Shown here piece by piece: positions 1 to 6,761 of a stretch of DNA of 64,000 nt. This DNA is from an uncultured Lachnospiraceae bacterium. Its GTDB lineage: Bacteria; Bacillota; Clostridia; Lachnospirales; Lachnospiraceae. The DNA lies in the NCBI GenBank assembly GCA_910584205.1, contig CAJUAA010000010.1:1-64000 (forward strand), in the 5' to 3' direction. Made by a program: the position numbers and the translations under genes. The notes beneath the pieces were generated by a model, which saw nothing but the letters and a program-made list of their open reading frames with translations, did no database searches and had not been told where the DNA came from. Each line of letters opens with the position of its first letter. The first letter of the stretch is position 1.

Positions 1-392
1 TTTGGCACTGTAGATGGAATATAATTAAGCTAAATATAACAAGGTCAGTACACTAGAGAAATACCAAATACAGATTTAATCAAATACCCATTCCCTTCCT
101 ATCCTTTCCCTAATCTCTCTCATTTGGGGGCAAAGCAAAACGGCAGAGCCGCCGGAATGGAAAAGAACGGAATGGAAACGGCAATATAAAAATATCGTTT
201 GTTATGTTACGCAGTAGAACCTCATTTTTAAGGGTGGGAGTATAAAACCCTTACCCCTGCCCTTATCTTCTCTGTAATGCCGCTTAAATCAAGCAAGAAG
301 CACACTCTATCGCGTAACATTCCATAATGGATAGAGAGCGTAAGCGGTTTATCCGATTGCGCTCTCTTGGCTGCCCAACAGCAAAGACAGGG

Positions 393-439
393 AAAGCCGT
401 CAAGGACACGCAAGCGTGCATTTTATCCTTGACGGCTTT
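393..439 (-). terminator. Strong hairpin terminator downstream of HTH gene
   Basis: A perfect 14-bp stem (393-406 with 426-439) encloses a loop that itself contains a 4-bp stem (CACG/CGTG). It starts about 20 bp past the stop of the minus-strand HTH gene. Both arms end in A or T runs, so it could stop transcription in either direction. Bases 1-390 hold only AT-rich sequence and no gene that I can support. Confidence 0.7.
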
Positions 440-457
440 TTCTGGCTTTGCTACTTC

Positions 458-661
458 TTACCTGTCAAAACGGAATTGCAGGATAGCTTTGATAAGCTGT
501 GCTTTCAAACGGTCTTGAATATCGTCGTTAATATGCCCGCGATAAGTAGACAGATATTTAATCCGCGCTGTGTAATGCCGCAGTACCGCGTCTATGGCTT
601 CCGGCTCGCCGGCAACAGCTTTCTCAATGGTTTCAAAGGGTATCAGTTTCTTATTCCTCAT
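458..661 (-). CDS. Small helix-turn-helix domain protein of the mobile element
   Basis: This 67-residue protein resembles the short helix-turn-helix proteins found beside sigma-like factors in Tn916- and Tn6218-like elements of Clostridia. Its N-terminus (LIPFETIEKAVAGEPEAI) and the closing LKAQLIKAILQFRF are the recognisable parts. Its start overlaps the end of the sigma-like gene by 11 bases on the same strand, so the two are probably translated together. In related elements this pair is thought to regulate excision or transfer functions. That role is inferred from family knowledge and is not shown here. A strong hairpin follows the stop codon. Confidence 0.8.
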   Translation of the reverse strand: MRNKKLIPFETIEKAVAGEPEAIDAVLRHYTARIKYLSTYRGHINDDIQDRLKAQLIKAILQFRFDR

Positions 662-1097
662 GTTTTGTTTTCTCCAGTTCTTTTCTTAACTGCTTCAATG
701 CCGCCAGTTTCCAGTAGTTGACTGCACTTCTGCTTCTTTTGTATTCATTCCCGATTTTTCTTTCGCTGTAACCGAGGAAGAAATTCATCAGCAGAACAGT
801 ACGCCTTTGTTCTGACAGGTTAGCTAATGCGTCGGCTAACCGTTTACTTGTAACGACGACTTCTTTCCCTTGCACGACAAAAACAGTCGGCTTCTCATAA
901 ACATACTGCTCAAAATAGTTATCGGTTGCAAACGGTTCAAAAGACGTTTCCGACATCAGATAGTCAAGTGATACTTCATGCTTCTGTTTCCGTCCCAAAT
1001 CGCGGTACGCGCTGATTGCCGCATTGCGGAGAACGATTTTACAGAACGCGGCAAAGGCATATTCGATATGCTCCATAAATTGTTCGGAATACCTCAT
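651..1097 (-). CDS. Sigma-70-like transcription factor of the mobile element
   Basis: This 148-residue protein has the layout of the short sigma factors of conjugative elements. An N-terminal region 2-like segment (AFCKIVLRNAAISAYRDLGR, residues 17-36) is followed by a C-terminal region 4-like helix-turn-helix (LSEQRRTVLLMNFFLGYSE through RSRSAVNYWKLAALKQLRK). The start at 1097 has a strong ribosome site (GGGGGTG) eight bases upstream. It lies just upstream of the small HTH gene and overlaps it. It probably directs transcription of element genes. Assignment to sigma factor-like proteins is firm; the target promoters are unknown. Confidence 0.85.
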   Translation of the reverse strand: MRYSEQFMEHIEYAFAAFCKIVLRNAAISAYRDLGRKQKHEVSLDYLMSETSFEPFATDNYFEQYVYEKPTVFVVQGKEVVVTSKRLADALANLSEQRRTVLLMNFFLGYSERKIGNEYKRSRSAVNYWKLAALKQLRKELEKTKHEE

Positions 1098-1139
1098 TTT
1101 CTCATCACCCCCTTTCCTTCCAGTAGGGGGCTATTACAA

Positions 1140-1177
1140 CAAACGCCCATGCAGGCATAAAACCGCATAGGCGTTTG
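1140..1177. terminator. Hairpin upstream of the sigma-like gene
   Basis: Arms at 1140-1152 and 1165-1177 (CAAACGCC...GGCGTTTG) pair with one internal mismatch. The structure lies between the sigma-like gene and the ABC permease, at the end of the possible small ORF 1192-1299, and may stop or attenuate leftward transcription. Confidence 0.45.
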
Positions 1178-1191
1178 GTAATATGAGTTAT

Positions 1192-1299
1192 TTAAGTAAT
1201 TATGATGATTTGTGTGTTCATCTCTATGACCGGAATATGCCGTTGCAGAAAATAGGATTTTTTTGACAATCTGCTATTCGTGATAACTGTAATCAACAT
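1192..1299 (-). CDS. Possible 35-residue leader or small ORF
   Basis: An ATG at 1297-1299 is preceded by a near-consensus ribosome site (GGGAGGT) with good spacing. It opens a 35-codon frame (begins MLITVITNSRLSKK, ends in four isoleucines and a threonine) that stops at 1192, just before the 1140-1177 hairpin. It lies in the 384-bp gap between permease and sigma-like genes. I recognise no family. It could be a leader peptide for the downstream sigma-like gene or chance. The ribosome site is its main support. Confidence 0.3.
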   Translation of the reverse strand: MLITVITNSRLSKKSYFLQRHIPVIEMNTQIIIIT

Positions 1300-1333
1300 G
1301 ACGGCTACCTCCCGAAGCCGCCATAATAAAACA

Positions 1334-1418
1334 GCGGCTTAGTCTAAGCCGCCGCATTAAGAGCATAGAAGTACGTCTGCTGGACGACGGCTTTTTTCTT
1401 TTGCCGTCGTCCAGCAGA
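1334..1418. terminator. Two stacked hairpins after the ABC permease
   Basis: Two inverted repeats follow the permease stop. One is an 8-bp perfect stem with a 3-base loop (1334-1341 with 1345-1352). The other is a 16-bp perfect stem (1376-1391 with 1403-1418, arm beginning TCTGCTGG) whose loop is T-rich on the plus strand. Reading leftward from the ABC operon, these should terminate its transcripts before the sigma-like gene. Confidence 0.6.
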
Positions 1419-1481
1419 TTTACGCAGATGTTAAATTGTTGACTTCAAGAGTATTTCTTCAAATCGCTGTAAATTCGACAA

Positions 1482-2240
1482 TTAAAGCTGCTTTTTATTG
1501 AAAAGGCGAATGGCAATCAACACCCCCAAAATGGATAAGGCAATGGAAATAACAGCAGGTATCATAAATTCTGCCGGAACAGCTTCGCCGGAAATCAAAT
1601 CTATATTTTTTGAAGTTAAAATGAATGGATTGAATTTCGCAATCGGTTCTATCATTCCGAGTAAGGATATTATGGCGACAATGCCGCCTGTAAAGAGTAT
1701 GCTTGTAAAAGTTTGTTTGAATATCACGCACCCAATCATTAAAATACTCAAATATAGAAAGCCGACTATCCAAAGTGAAACTGCCGCGAAAGCAACATTT
1801 GAAAGGTGGTTATCATTCCATAAAAGGGCTGTATAACCGTATGTAGAAGCATATCCAATCCAATAACTGATTGTCATAAGCGCGGCGGCTACCGTATATT
1901 TCGCAAGGATAACAGCTTTACGGGATAATCCTTTCGTAACCATTAAAACCAAGGTTCCTTTGGAATATTCATTTGACAGACAACTTCCAAACAAAATGAT
2001 AAATGCACTGAAACCAACGCCGGAAATGTTCTTGTAAAATTGTTTCCATGCGTCCAAAGCGACTGGTTCAGAGGTCATTTCCATATCTGCGGCTAAAGCC
2101 GATAATATTTCCGGCGTAAACTTTGCGAGAAATGCACTCATAATACCAAAAATCAGAAAGACTGCGAACAGAATAAGGAAACGATAGTTCTTCATATTTT
2201 CCGTAAACTCTTTTTTTATAAAAGCAATATATCCACTCAT
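1482..2240 (-). CDS. ABC transporter permease, ABC-2 type (YxlG-like)
   Basis: This 252-residue protein is the membrane part of a small ABC exporter. It shows about six hydrophobic segments, starting with FLILFAVFLIFGIMSAFLA near residue 25 and ending with ISIALSILGVLIAIRLF before a basic tail. A loop reading FGSCLSNEYSKGTLVLMVTK is typical of ABC-2 permeases. It overlaps the ATPase gene as ATGA (2237-2240), which implies coupled translation. With the ATPase and the PLDc_N protein it matches the Bacillus yxlE-yxlF-yxlG order. Export of a peptide or membrane-active compound, or self-protection from one, is plausible, but the substrate is not known. Confidence 0.85.
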   Translation of the reverse strand: MSGYIAFIKKEFTENMKNYRFLILFAVFLIFGIMSAFLAKFTPEILSALAADMEMTSEPVALDAWKQFYKNISGVGFSAFIILFGSCLSNEYSKGTLVLMVTKGLSRKAVILAKYTVAAALMTISYWIGYASTYGYTALLWNDNHLSNVAFAAVSLWIVGFLYLSILMIGCVIFKQTFTSILFTGGIVAIISLLGMIEPIAKFNPFILTSKNIDLISGEAVPAEFMIPAVISIALSILGVLIAIRLFNKKQL

Positions 2241-3154
2241 TTCACTACCTCCAAAAACAGACTTTCAAGGGACGGCTCCATAAGTTCTATTTTTACGGGA
2301 CAAATCCCTGTTTCCGCAAGTACACGAAACAATAATTTTTGCACACTTACCATATCTCGACTATGCAAAATAAGTTCCCTGTTATTTTCTTCGGAATGAA
2401 GTAGCAATGGCTCTATGGATTTTTGTTTTTTGAAAAGCTGTAAATCTTGATCCGCCGAAAATTCTAAAAGCAAGCTGTCATGTCCATGTAAAGCCTTAAT
2501 TTCTGCAAGTGTTCCAGTAACAGCGATTTTTCCCTCATTCAAAAAGGCTGCATGGTCGCAAATGCGCTCCACATCAGAAAGAATATGCGTGGAAAACAAC
2601 ACCGTTGTCGTTCCGCTGATTTTATAAAGAATATCCAAAATCTCTTTTCTTCCTACGGGGTCAAGCGCACTTGTCGGTTCATCACAAATCAGTAATTTGG
2701 GCTGTGTGAGCAATGCCTGTGCAATTCCTAATCGTTGTTTCATACCGCGAGAAAATCCGCCGATTTGCTTTGTTACATCGTTTAGACCGACAAGGGAGAG
2801 AAGTTCATCACTTCTTTTTGAAATTTCGGTTTTTGATAGACCAATGACTTCTCCGCATAGCTTTAGATACTGTATCGGCGTCATATAGTTATAAAATTCC
2901 GGAACGTCCGGCAAATATCCAATATATTGATTTGTCCTTGTCTGTCCAAAACAAACAGGCTCATTGCAGACATGGATTTCTCCCTTGTCGGGCTGTAACA
3001 GTCCCAATACCATTTTCATAGTTGTTGTTTTGCCAGCACCATTTTTCCCTATGAAGCCAAAGACACTTCTCTCTGGAACAGACAGATTAAGATTGTCAAT
3101 GATTGTCTGTTTTCCAAAACTTTTTGATAAATTTTGTATTGTGAGGACGTTCAT
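2237..3154 (-). CDS. ABC transporter ATP-binding protein (YxlF-like)
   Basis: This ATPase of about 305 residues powers the adjacent permease. It has Walker A (GKNGAGKTTT), the signature as FSRGMKQRLGIAQALL, Walker B (LLICDEPTSALDP) and the switch histidine (FSTHI). The C-terminal third is the variable extension of ABC-2 type ATPases. I set the start at 3154 (MNVLTIQNLSKSFG), which has a GGGGGAG ribosome site; a longer frame to 3229 lacks one and would run through the PLDc_N gene. The start overlaps the PLDc_N stop by four bases and the stop overlaps the permease start by four bases, so the three genes form one translational unit. Confidence 0.93.
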   Translation of the reverse strand: MNVLTIQNLSKSFGKQTIIDNLNLSVPERSVFGFIGKNGAGKTTTMKMVLGLLQPDKGEIHVCNEPVCFGQTRTNQYIGYLPDVPEFYNYMTPIQYLKLCGEVIGLSKTEISKRSDELLSLVGLNDVTKQIGGFSRGMKQRLGIAQALLTQPKLLICDEPTSALDPVGRKEILDILYKISGTTTVLFSTHILSDVERICDHAAFLNEGKIAVTGTLAEIKALHGHDSLLLEFSADQDLQLFKKQKSIEPLLLHSEENNRELILHSRDMVSVQKLLFRVLAETGICPVKIELMEPSLESLFLEVVK

Positions 3155-3354
3155 TCGTTCTCCCCCTTTCCAAAGACAAAATAAATAATCGGTCCAAAGA
3201 GTAAGAGGACCACGGCAATTACAAGCCACATGGTTTTATTTCCGAAACGATAGCGTGGGTGTCGCAGAATGTGTCTTACCGCCGCTACTGCAAGAATAAT
3301 GTCTACCAACAGAATGGGAGCTAGTAAAGGCATAATTTCAAATAATGTGTTCAT
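3151..3354 (-). CDS. PLDc N-terminal domain membrane protein (YxlE-like)
   Basis: This 67-residue protein has two transmembrane helices (residues about 8-26 and 42-60) and ends in a short charged tail. The RHPRYRFGNKTMWL loop between them is typical of the PLDc_N (phospholipase D nuclease N-terminal) family. It is the first gene of the ABC cassette. In Bacillus subtilis the related YxlE lies immediately before the YxlFG transporter and is described with the sigma-Y anti-sigma functions, so a modulatory role is possible. No catalytic domain is present. The start has an AGGAGG ribosome site and is 33 bp from a clear promoter-operator. Confidence 0.85.
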   Translation of the reverse strand: MNTLFEIMPLLAPILLVDIILAVAAVRHILRHPRYRFGNKTMWLVIAVVLLLFGPIIYFVFGKGENE

Positions 3355-3386
3355 TGTTTTTCCTCCTGTATTTTATCGTTTCAATA

Positions 3387-3415
3387 ATATTATCATAATG
3401 ATAATATAAAGTCAA
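3387..3415 (-). promoter_or_regulatory. Promoter with palindromic operator, ABC cassette
   Basis: On the minus strand this reads TTGACT, a 17-bp spacer, then TAATAT. The spacer and -10 form a perfect palindrome with 10-bp arms (ATATTATCAT, 3387-3396 with 3398-3407). The same arrangement occurs before the repressor gene at 4021-4049, so the cassette repressor very likely binds both. Confidence 0.85.
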
Positions 3416-3448
3416 TAGAAACCGTCCCTCTGGTTTGGGACGGTCATT

Positions 3449-3991
3449 TTATTTATCTGTATTTTCTGCCGGAGATACGATTATGCCTATCGTCCGCAGC
3501 TTGCGCTCCGAATTGGGTTCATTACTTTTTACCGCGCTGATTATTTGAGAAATATTTTTTATAAGAGAAGTCAATTCATCATCAGACAGATATAGCGGGG
3601 AAAGAGAAAATCCCGTCATATCTTTTTTGATATTGATATTCGGAGAGTGGCAATATTCTTGAAACTGTTTTGCAAACCCAATGAAATATTGCATGAAATA
3701 CTGCATATAAAGTTCGCCGGAATTTTTCTCGACGATTGTTTCTATATCGCTGATGAGGTTATGTGCCAACGAATAAGTTTTTTCTACCGTACCGCGCACC
3801 TGTGTTTCTTCCACCACCTGTAAAATACCGTCGCTTAACATTTTTTTGAGATGCCGGTATAAGGTAGCTTGGGGAATGTCGGTATAAATATCGGCTAACT
3901 GTTTTGCAGTTGCTTTCCCCTTTGAATGTATTTCAAGCAGTAACTTACATTTCACCGGATTTGTAATGCACTCCATAAGCCTACCTGTCAT
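3449..3991 (-). CDS. Winged-helix transcriptional repressor of the ABC cassette
   Basis: This 180-residue protein begins with an ArsR/PadR-like winged helix-turn-helix (residues 5-65: NPVKCKLLLEIHSKGKATA, then IPQATLYRHLKKM as recognition helix, then a wing around EETQVRGTVEKTY). The C-terminal half is helical and resembles the effector or dimerisation part of YdfF/YtrA-neighbour regulators; no metal-binding cysteine cluster is visible. It lies upstream of the ABC cassette on the same strand. Both genes have near-identical promoters with operators in the spacer, so I infer autorepression and repression of the transporter. The inducing compound is not apparent. The start at 3991 has an AGGAGGG site. 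Confidence 0.85.
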   Translation of the reverse strand: MTGRLMECITNPVKCKLLLEIHSKGKATAKQLADIYTDIPQATLYRHLKKMLSDGILQVVEETQVRGTVEKTYSLAHNLISDIETIVEKNSGELYMQYFMQYFIGFAKQFQEYCHSPNINIKKDMTGFSLSPLYLSDDELTSLIKNISQIISAVKSNEPNSERKLRTIGIIVSPAENTDK

Positions 3992-4020
3992 CTTTCACCC
4001 TCCTGCGTTGATATATGAAA

Positions 4021-4049
4021 ATATTATCATTTTGATACTAAAAAGTCAA
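4021..4049 (-). promoter_or_regulatory. Promoter with operator, repressor gene
   Basis: The minus strand reads TTGACT, 17-bp spacer, TAATAT, with ATATTATCAT and a diverged half site in the spacer. Over about 29 bp it matches the promoter at 3387-3415 at all but a few positions. This supports autoregulation by the winged-helix protein. Bases 4050-4278 up to mobC hold no gene I can support; a transfer origin could lie here but I see no defining nick motif. Confidence 0.8.
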
Positions 4050-4278
4050 TCGACACTTTGATATAGCGCAATTAAAAATATGGAATATTTTTCGGTGTAT
4101 GTTTGGCATTTTCGGCGCGTTTCCCGTAGTAGGAAGTAGGAAAAAATATTTCTTAAACTTTTCTAAAATCTTCGGCAAAATTGCCATGTCTGGTGTAGTA
4201 GGTAGTGAAAGAAAAATTATCACAAAGCGGGTAGAAAAACCGCTTGCAAACGTCTTGTTAGCGAAAGGGGGGCTACTC

Positions 4279-4620
4279 ATGGAAAACAGGAAACGAAACG
4301 TGCAAATCATTATTCGGGTAACAGAAGAAGAACGGGCATTGATTGAAGAAAAAATGCAACAGATACCGACACTCAATCTTTCTGCCTATGCTCGGAAAAT
4401 ACTCATTGACGGCTACATTATCACGCTTGATTTGCAGGAAGTCAAAGGGCATACGGCGCAGCTTCAGAAAATCGGCGTGAATATCAATCAGATTGCAAAG
4501 CGTATCAACGAAACCGGACGAATTTACGCAGACGACATGGACGAGATAAAACGCGCCATGGAAGAAGTCTGGCAATTGGAACGGCGATTGCTTCTGCAAT
4601 TCAAAAGTTTAATGAAATGA
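4279..4620 (+). CDS. MobC-like plasmid mobilisation relaxosome protein
   Basis: This 113-residue protein matches MobC-family relaxosome accessory proteins. It has an N-terminal ribbon-helix-helix-like part (VQIIIRVTEEERALIEEKM, then LNLSAYARKILIDGY) and a C-terminal helix with the family motif IGVNINQIAKRINETG. MobC proteins help a relaxase open DNA at the transfer origin. The start at 4279 has a strong AAAGGGGGG site; an in-frame extension to 4099 has none. A relaxase gene normally follows directly, but here only 120 bp separate mobC from tnpW, so mobilisation would need a relaxase from elsewhere. Confidence 0.88.
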   Translation: MENRKRNVQIIIRVTEEERALIEEKMQQIPTLNLSAYARKILIDGYIITLDLQEVKGHTAQLQKIGVNINQIAKRINETGRIYADDMDEIKRAMEEVWQLERRLLLQFKSLMK

Positions 4621-4624
4621 GGGT

Positions 4625-4696
4625 TTGGGATACTTCCCAACAAGCAAAATGCTCCGGCGGCAGACGGGCATTTTACGAGAACGGCTATCCGTTCTC
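4625..4696. other. Two hairpins in the gap where a relaxase is expected
   Basis: Two perfect stems lie in the 120 bp between mobC and tnpW: TTGGGA/TCCCAA (4625-4630, 4635-4640) and GAGAACGG/CCGTTCTC (4677-4684, 4689-4696). No relaxase remnant is readable in any frame. The hairpins could be transfer-origin or deletion-scar sequence. Confidence 0.4.
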
Positions 4697-4740
4697 TATG
4701 CTTGCTATTCAGTTTTATCTTTAGAAAGGACGGGAAAGAA

Positions 4741-4941
4741 ATGGAACGGAAACGCAAAATCAAGGACGGGCATATCGTGGTGGAAAATCCGCTGTTTCAA
4801 GAATTGCCAACGCATGAAGTAACGATAAAATCTGGCAGGACGCTGTATCGCTTTACAGGCAGTTATGACGGGGAAAGGAGCCTGCCCCACAAGGTTTTAC
4901 GCCTTATGGAGCAGGAAAAGGGCAAAAAAGATGTTGATTAA
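4741..4941 (+). CDS. tnpW: TnpW family transposon protein
   Basis: This 66-residue protein resembles the TnpW family carried next to TnpX-type recombinases in Tn4451-like elements. The readable family part is the middle: TLYRFTGSYDGERSLPHKVL, after a basic N-terminus (MERKRKIKDGHIVVENP). Its function is not established; it is probably accessory to excision. The start at 4741 follows a GGACGGGAAAG-type site; a longer frame from 4702 is less likely. It sits 76 bp before the recombinase gene, which is its usual position. Confidence 0.75.
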   Translation: MERKRKIKDGHIVVENPLFQELPTHEVTIKSGRTLYRFTGSYDGERSLPHKVLRLMEQEKGKKDVD

Positions 4942-5017
4942 AAATGCCGGAGCCGATAAAATAGGGGTAAGCAATCCTGTATTAGCAGACTGCCCGCCGA
5001 TGAAAGGAGCAGAAACT

Positions 5018-6661
5018 ATGTTATGGCAGTCTGACAAAATTACCGCCCTCTATTGCCGCTTATCACGCGACGACGAATTACAGGGCGACAGCAACAGCAT
5101 TGTTAATCAAAAGGCAATTTTAAGTAAATACGCAAAAGAAAATCATTTCTCAAATACTGCGTTTTTCGTGGACGACGGATACTCTGGAACGAACTTCAAC
5201 CGTCCGAGTTGGAGCGAACTTCTGGAACGGATTGAAAACGGAGAAGTGGCGACGCTGATTGTCAAAGATATGTCGCGGCTTGGACGTGATTATCTGAAAG
5301 TGGGATTTTATACCGAAATCCTGTTCGTGGAAAAAGGAGTGCGGTTTATCGCTATCAACAACGGCATAGACAGCGCAAACCAACAGGACAGCGACTTTAC
5401 CCCCTTTTTGAACATCATCAACGAATGGTACGCAAAAGATACAAGCAAGAAAATCCGCGCTGTGATGAAGTCCAAAGGAGAAGCGGGCGAGCACCTTTGC
5501 ACCAACCCGCCCTATGGGTACAGGAAAGACCCTGATAACAGAAAACGGTGGATTGTGGACGGAGAAGCCGCCGAAGTAGTCAAGCGGATATTTGCCCTTT
5601 GTCTGGACGGTTACGGACCGTCGCAGATTGCCCGTATTCTGAAAGAGGATAAAGTCATAACGCCGACAATCCATTTTCAGCAGACAGGCAGGGCAACGAG
5701 AAACGCGCCGCCGGACAATCCCTATAACTGGACGGGCGATACCATAGCCGACATTTTGGAGCGTCCAGAATATCAAGGGCATACGGTAAACTTCAAGACC
5801 TATAAGCAGTCCTACAAAAGCAAGAAAACCTGTTACAATCCAGAGGAAAAATGGCTTGTGTTTGAGAATACCCACGAAGCAATCATTGACGCCGACACAT
5901 GGGCGAGGGTGCAGGAACTACGGAAAAACAAACGACGCCCGACGAGGACAGGAAAGACAAATATGTTTTCCGGCATTGTGCGCTGTGCCGATTGCGGCGA
6001 AAAGCTGTATTACTGCACAAGCAAGAACTTCGAAGCAAGACAAGACCATTTTGTTTGCTCTACTTCAAGGCTCAAGGGGAAAGAGATTTGCTCTACTCAT
6101 TTTATCCGCGCCGTTGTCTTGGAACAGGGCGTACTCGCTCACATGAGATTGACGATTGCCTGTGTCGCTAACCACGAAGAACAATTCCGAAAAGCTATGG
6201 GTGCGAAGCAGAAAGCCGAAGCGAAAAAGGAACTGGCGGCGAAGCGGCGGCAACTAACGCAAGCGGAACGCCGGATAGAAGAACTTGACCGATTATTCAA
6301 GCGTATTTACGAGGACAACGTAGGCGGAAAACTATCTGACAGCAGATTTCAAATGCTCTCCGACGATTACGAGCAGGAGCAGGAAGAACTGCGGAAAAAG
6401 CTGTTGCGATTGAATGAAGAAATTAGCGAACAGGAAGAACAAACAGAGGACATTGACAGGTTCATCAGCAAAGTACGGAAATATCTTGACTTGGACGAGT
6501 TGACACCCTCTGTCTTAAACGACATGGTAAAGGCGGTGTACGTTCACGCGCCGGATAAATCAAAGGGGCATAGGGAACAGCAGATTGACATTTCCTATGA
6601 CCTTGTGGGAATACTCCCCGCGTCTTTACTGAATGACCTGCAAAATGGAGAAACGGCATAG
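5018..6661 (+). CDS. Large serine recombinase, TnpX-type
   Basis: This 547-residue site-specific recombinase should cut and paste the element through a serine-linked intermediate. Residues 1-150 form the resolvase catalytic domain with the nucleophile Ser16 (YCRLSRDDE) and the conserved MSRLGRDYL arginines. Residues about 165-290 form the recombinase domain (PPYGYRKDP). A zinc ribbon follows (CADCGEKLYYC plus two later cysteines), then a long coiled coil (about residues 395-490) typical of large serine integrases. The start at 5018 has an AAAGGAG site; upstream in-frame ATGs at 4865 and 5000 do not fit as well. The gene appears intact, so the element may still be able to move. Confidence 0.93.
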   Translation: MLWQSDKITALYCRLSRDDELQGDSNSIVNQKAILSKYAKENHFSNTAFFVDDGYSGTNFNRPSWSELLERIENGEVATLIVKDMSRLGRDYLKVGFYTEILFVEKGVRFIAINNGIDSANQQDSDFTPFLNIINEWYAKDTSKKIRAVMKSKGEAGEHLCTNPPYGYRKDPDNRKRWIVDGEAAEVVKRIFALCLDGYGPSQIARILKEDKVITPTIHFQQTGRATRNAPPDNPYNWTGDTIADILERPEYQGHTVNFKTYKQSYKSKKTCYNPEEKWLVFENTHEAIIDADTWARVQELRKNKRRPTRTGKTNMFSGIVRCADCGEKLYYCTSKNFEARQDHFVCSTSRLKGKEICSTHFIRAVVLEQGVLAHMRLTIACVANHEEQFRKAMGAKQKAEAKKELAAKRRQLTQAERRIEELDRLFKRIYEDNVGGKLSDSRFQMLSDDYEQEQEELRKKLLRLNEEISEQEEQTEDIDRFISKVRKYLDLDELTPSVLNDMVKAVYVHAPDKSKGHREQQIDISYDLVGILPASLLNDLQNGETA

Positions 6662-6683
6662 CCTGCAAGCTACGCCGTTTCCC
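6647..6683 (+). terminator. Terminator of the recombinase gene
   Basis: Arms at 6647-6662 and 6669-6683 (AAACGGC / GCCGTTT core) overlap the recombinase stop codon and pair with one wobble position around a 6-base loop. The right end of the element should lie shortly beyond, before 6762. Confidence 0.6.
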
Positions 6684-6761
6684 GGAAACATTTCTAATAC
6701 TGTCTTATGAGTGCTGCCCTAATTCCGGTGCTTTTTTCTGCTCGCATGATCCGGGCGGGAT

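Larger units (their letters stand above)
1..6761. mobile_element. Integrative (TnpX/Tn4451-type) element, left end not seen
   Basis: This block carries element-type genes only: an HTH/sigma pair, an ABC cassette with its own repressor, MobC, TnpW and a large serine recombinase at the right edge. It is visibly richer in A and T than the chromosome that begins with the S8 peptidase gene. In Tn4451-type elements the TnpX recombinase lies near one end, so the right boundary should fall between the recombinase terminator (about 6683) and the peptidase stop (6762). The first 390 bases hold no convincing gene. I could not identify terminal repeats or the target duplication, so the limits are approximate and the left end is probably outside the window. 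Confidence 0.75.

Noticed and set aside
1..390. Possible left end of the element or gene in the first bases
   Set aside because: I saw no terminal repeat that matches the right end and no frame with a start signal, so no boundary is claimed.
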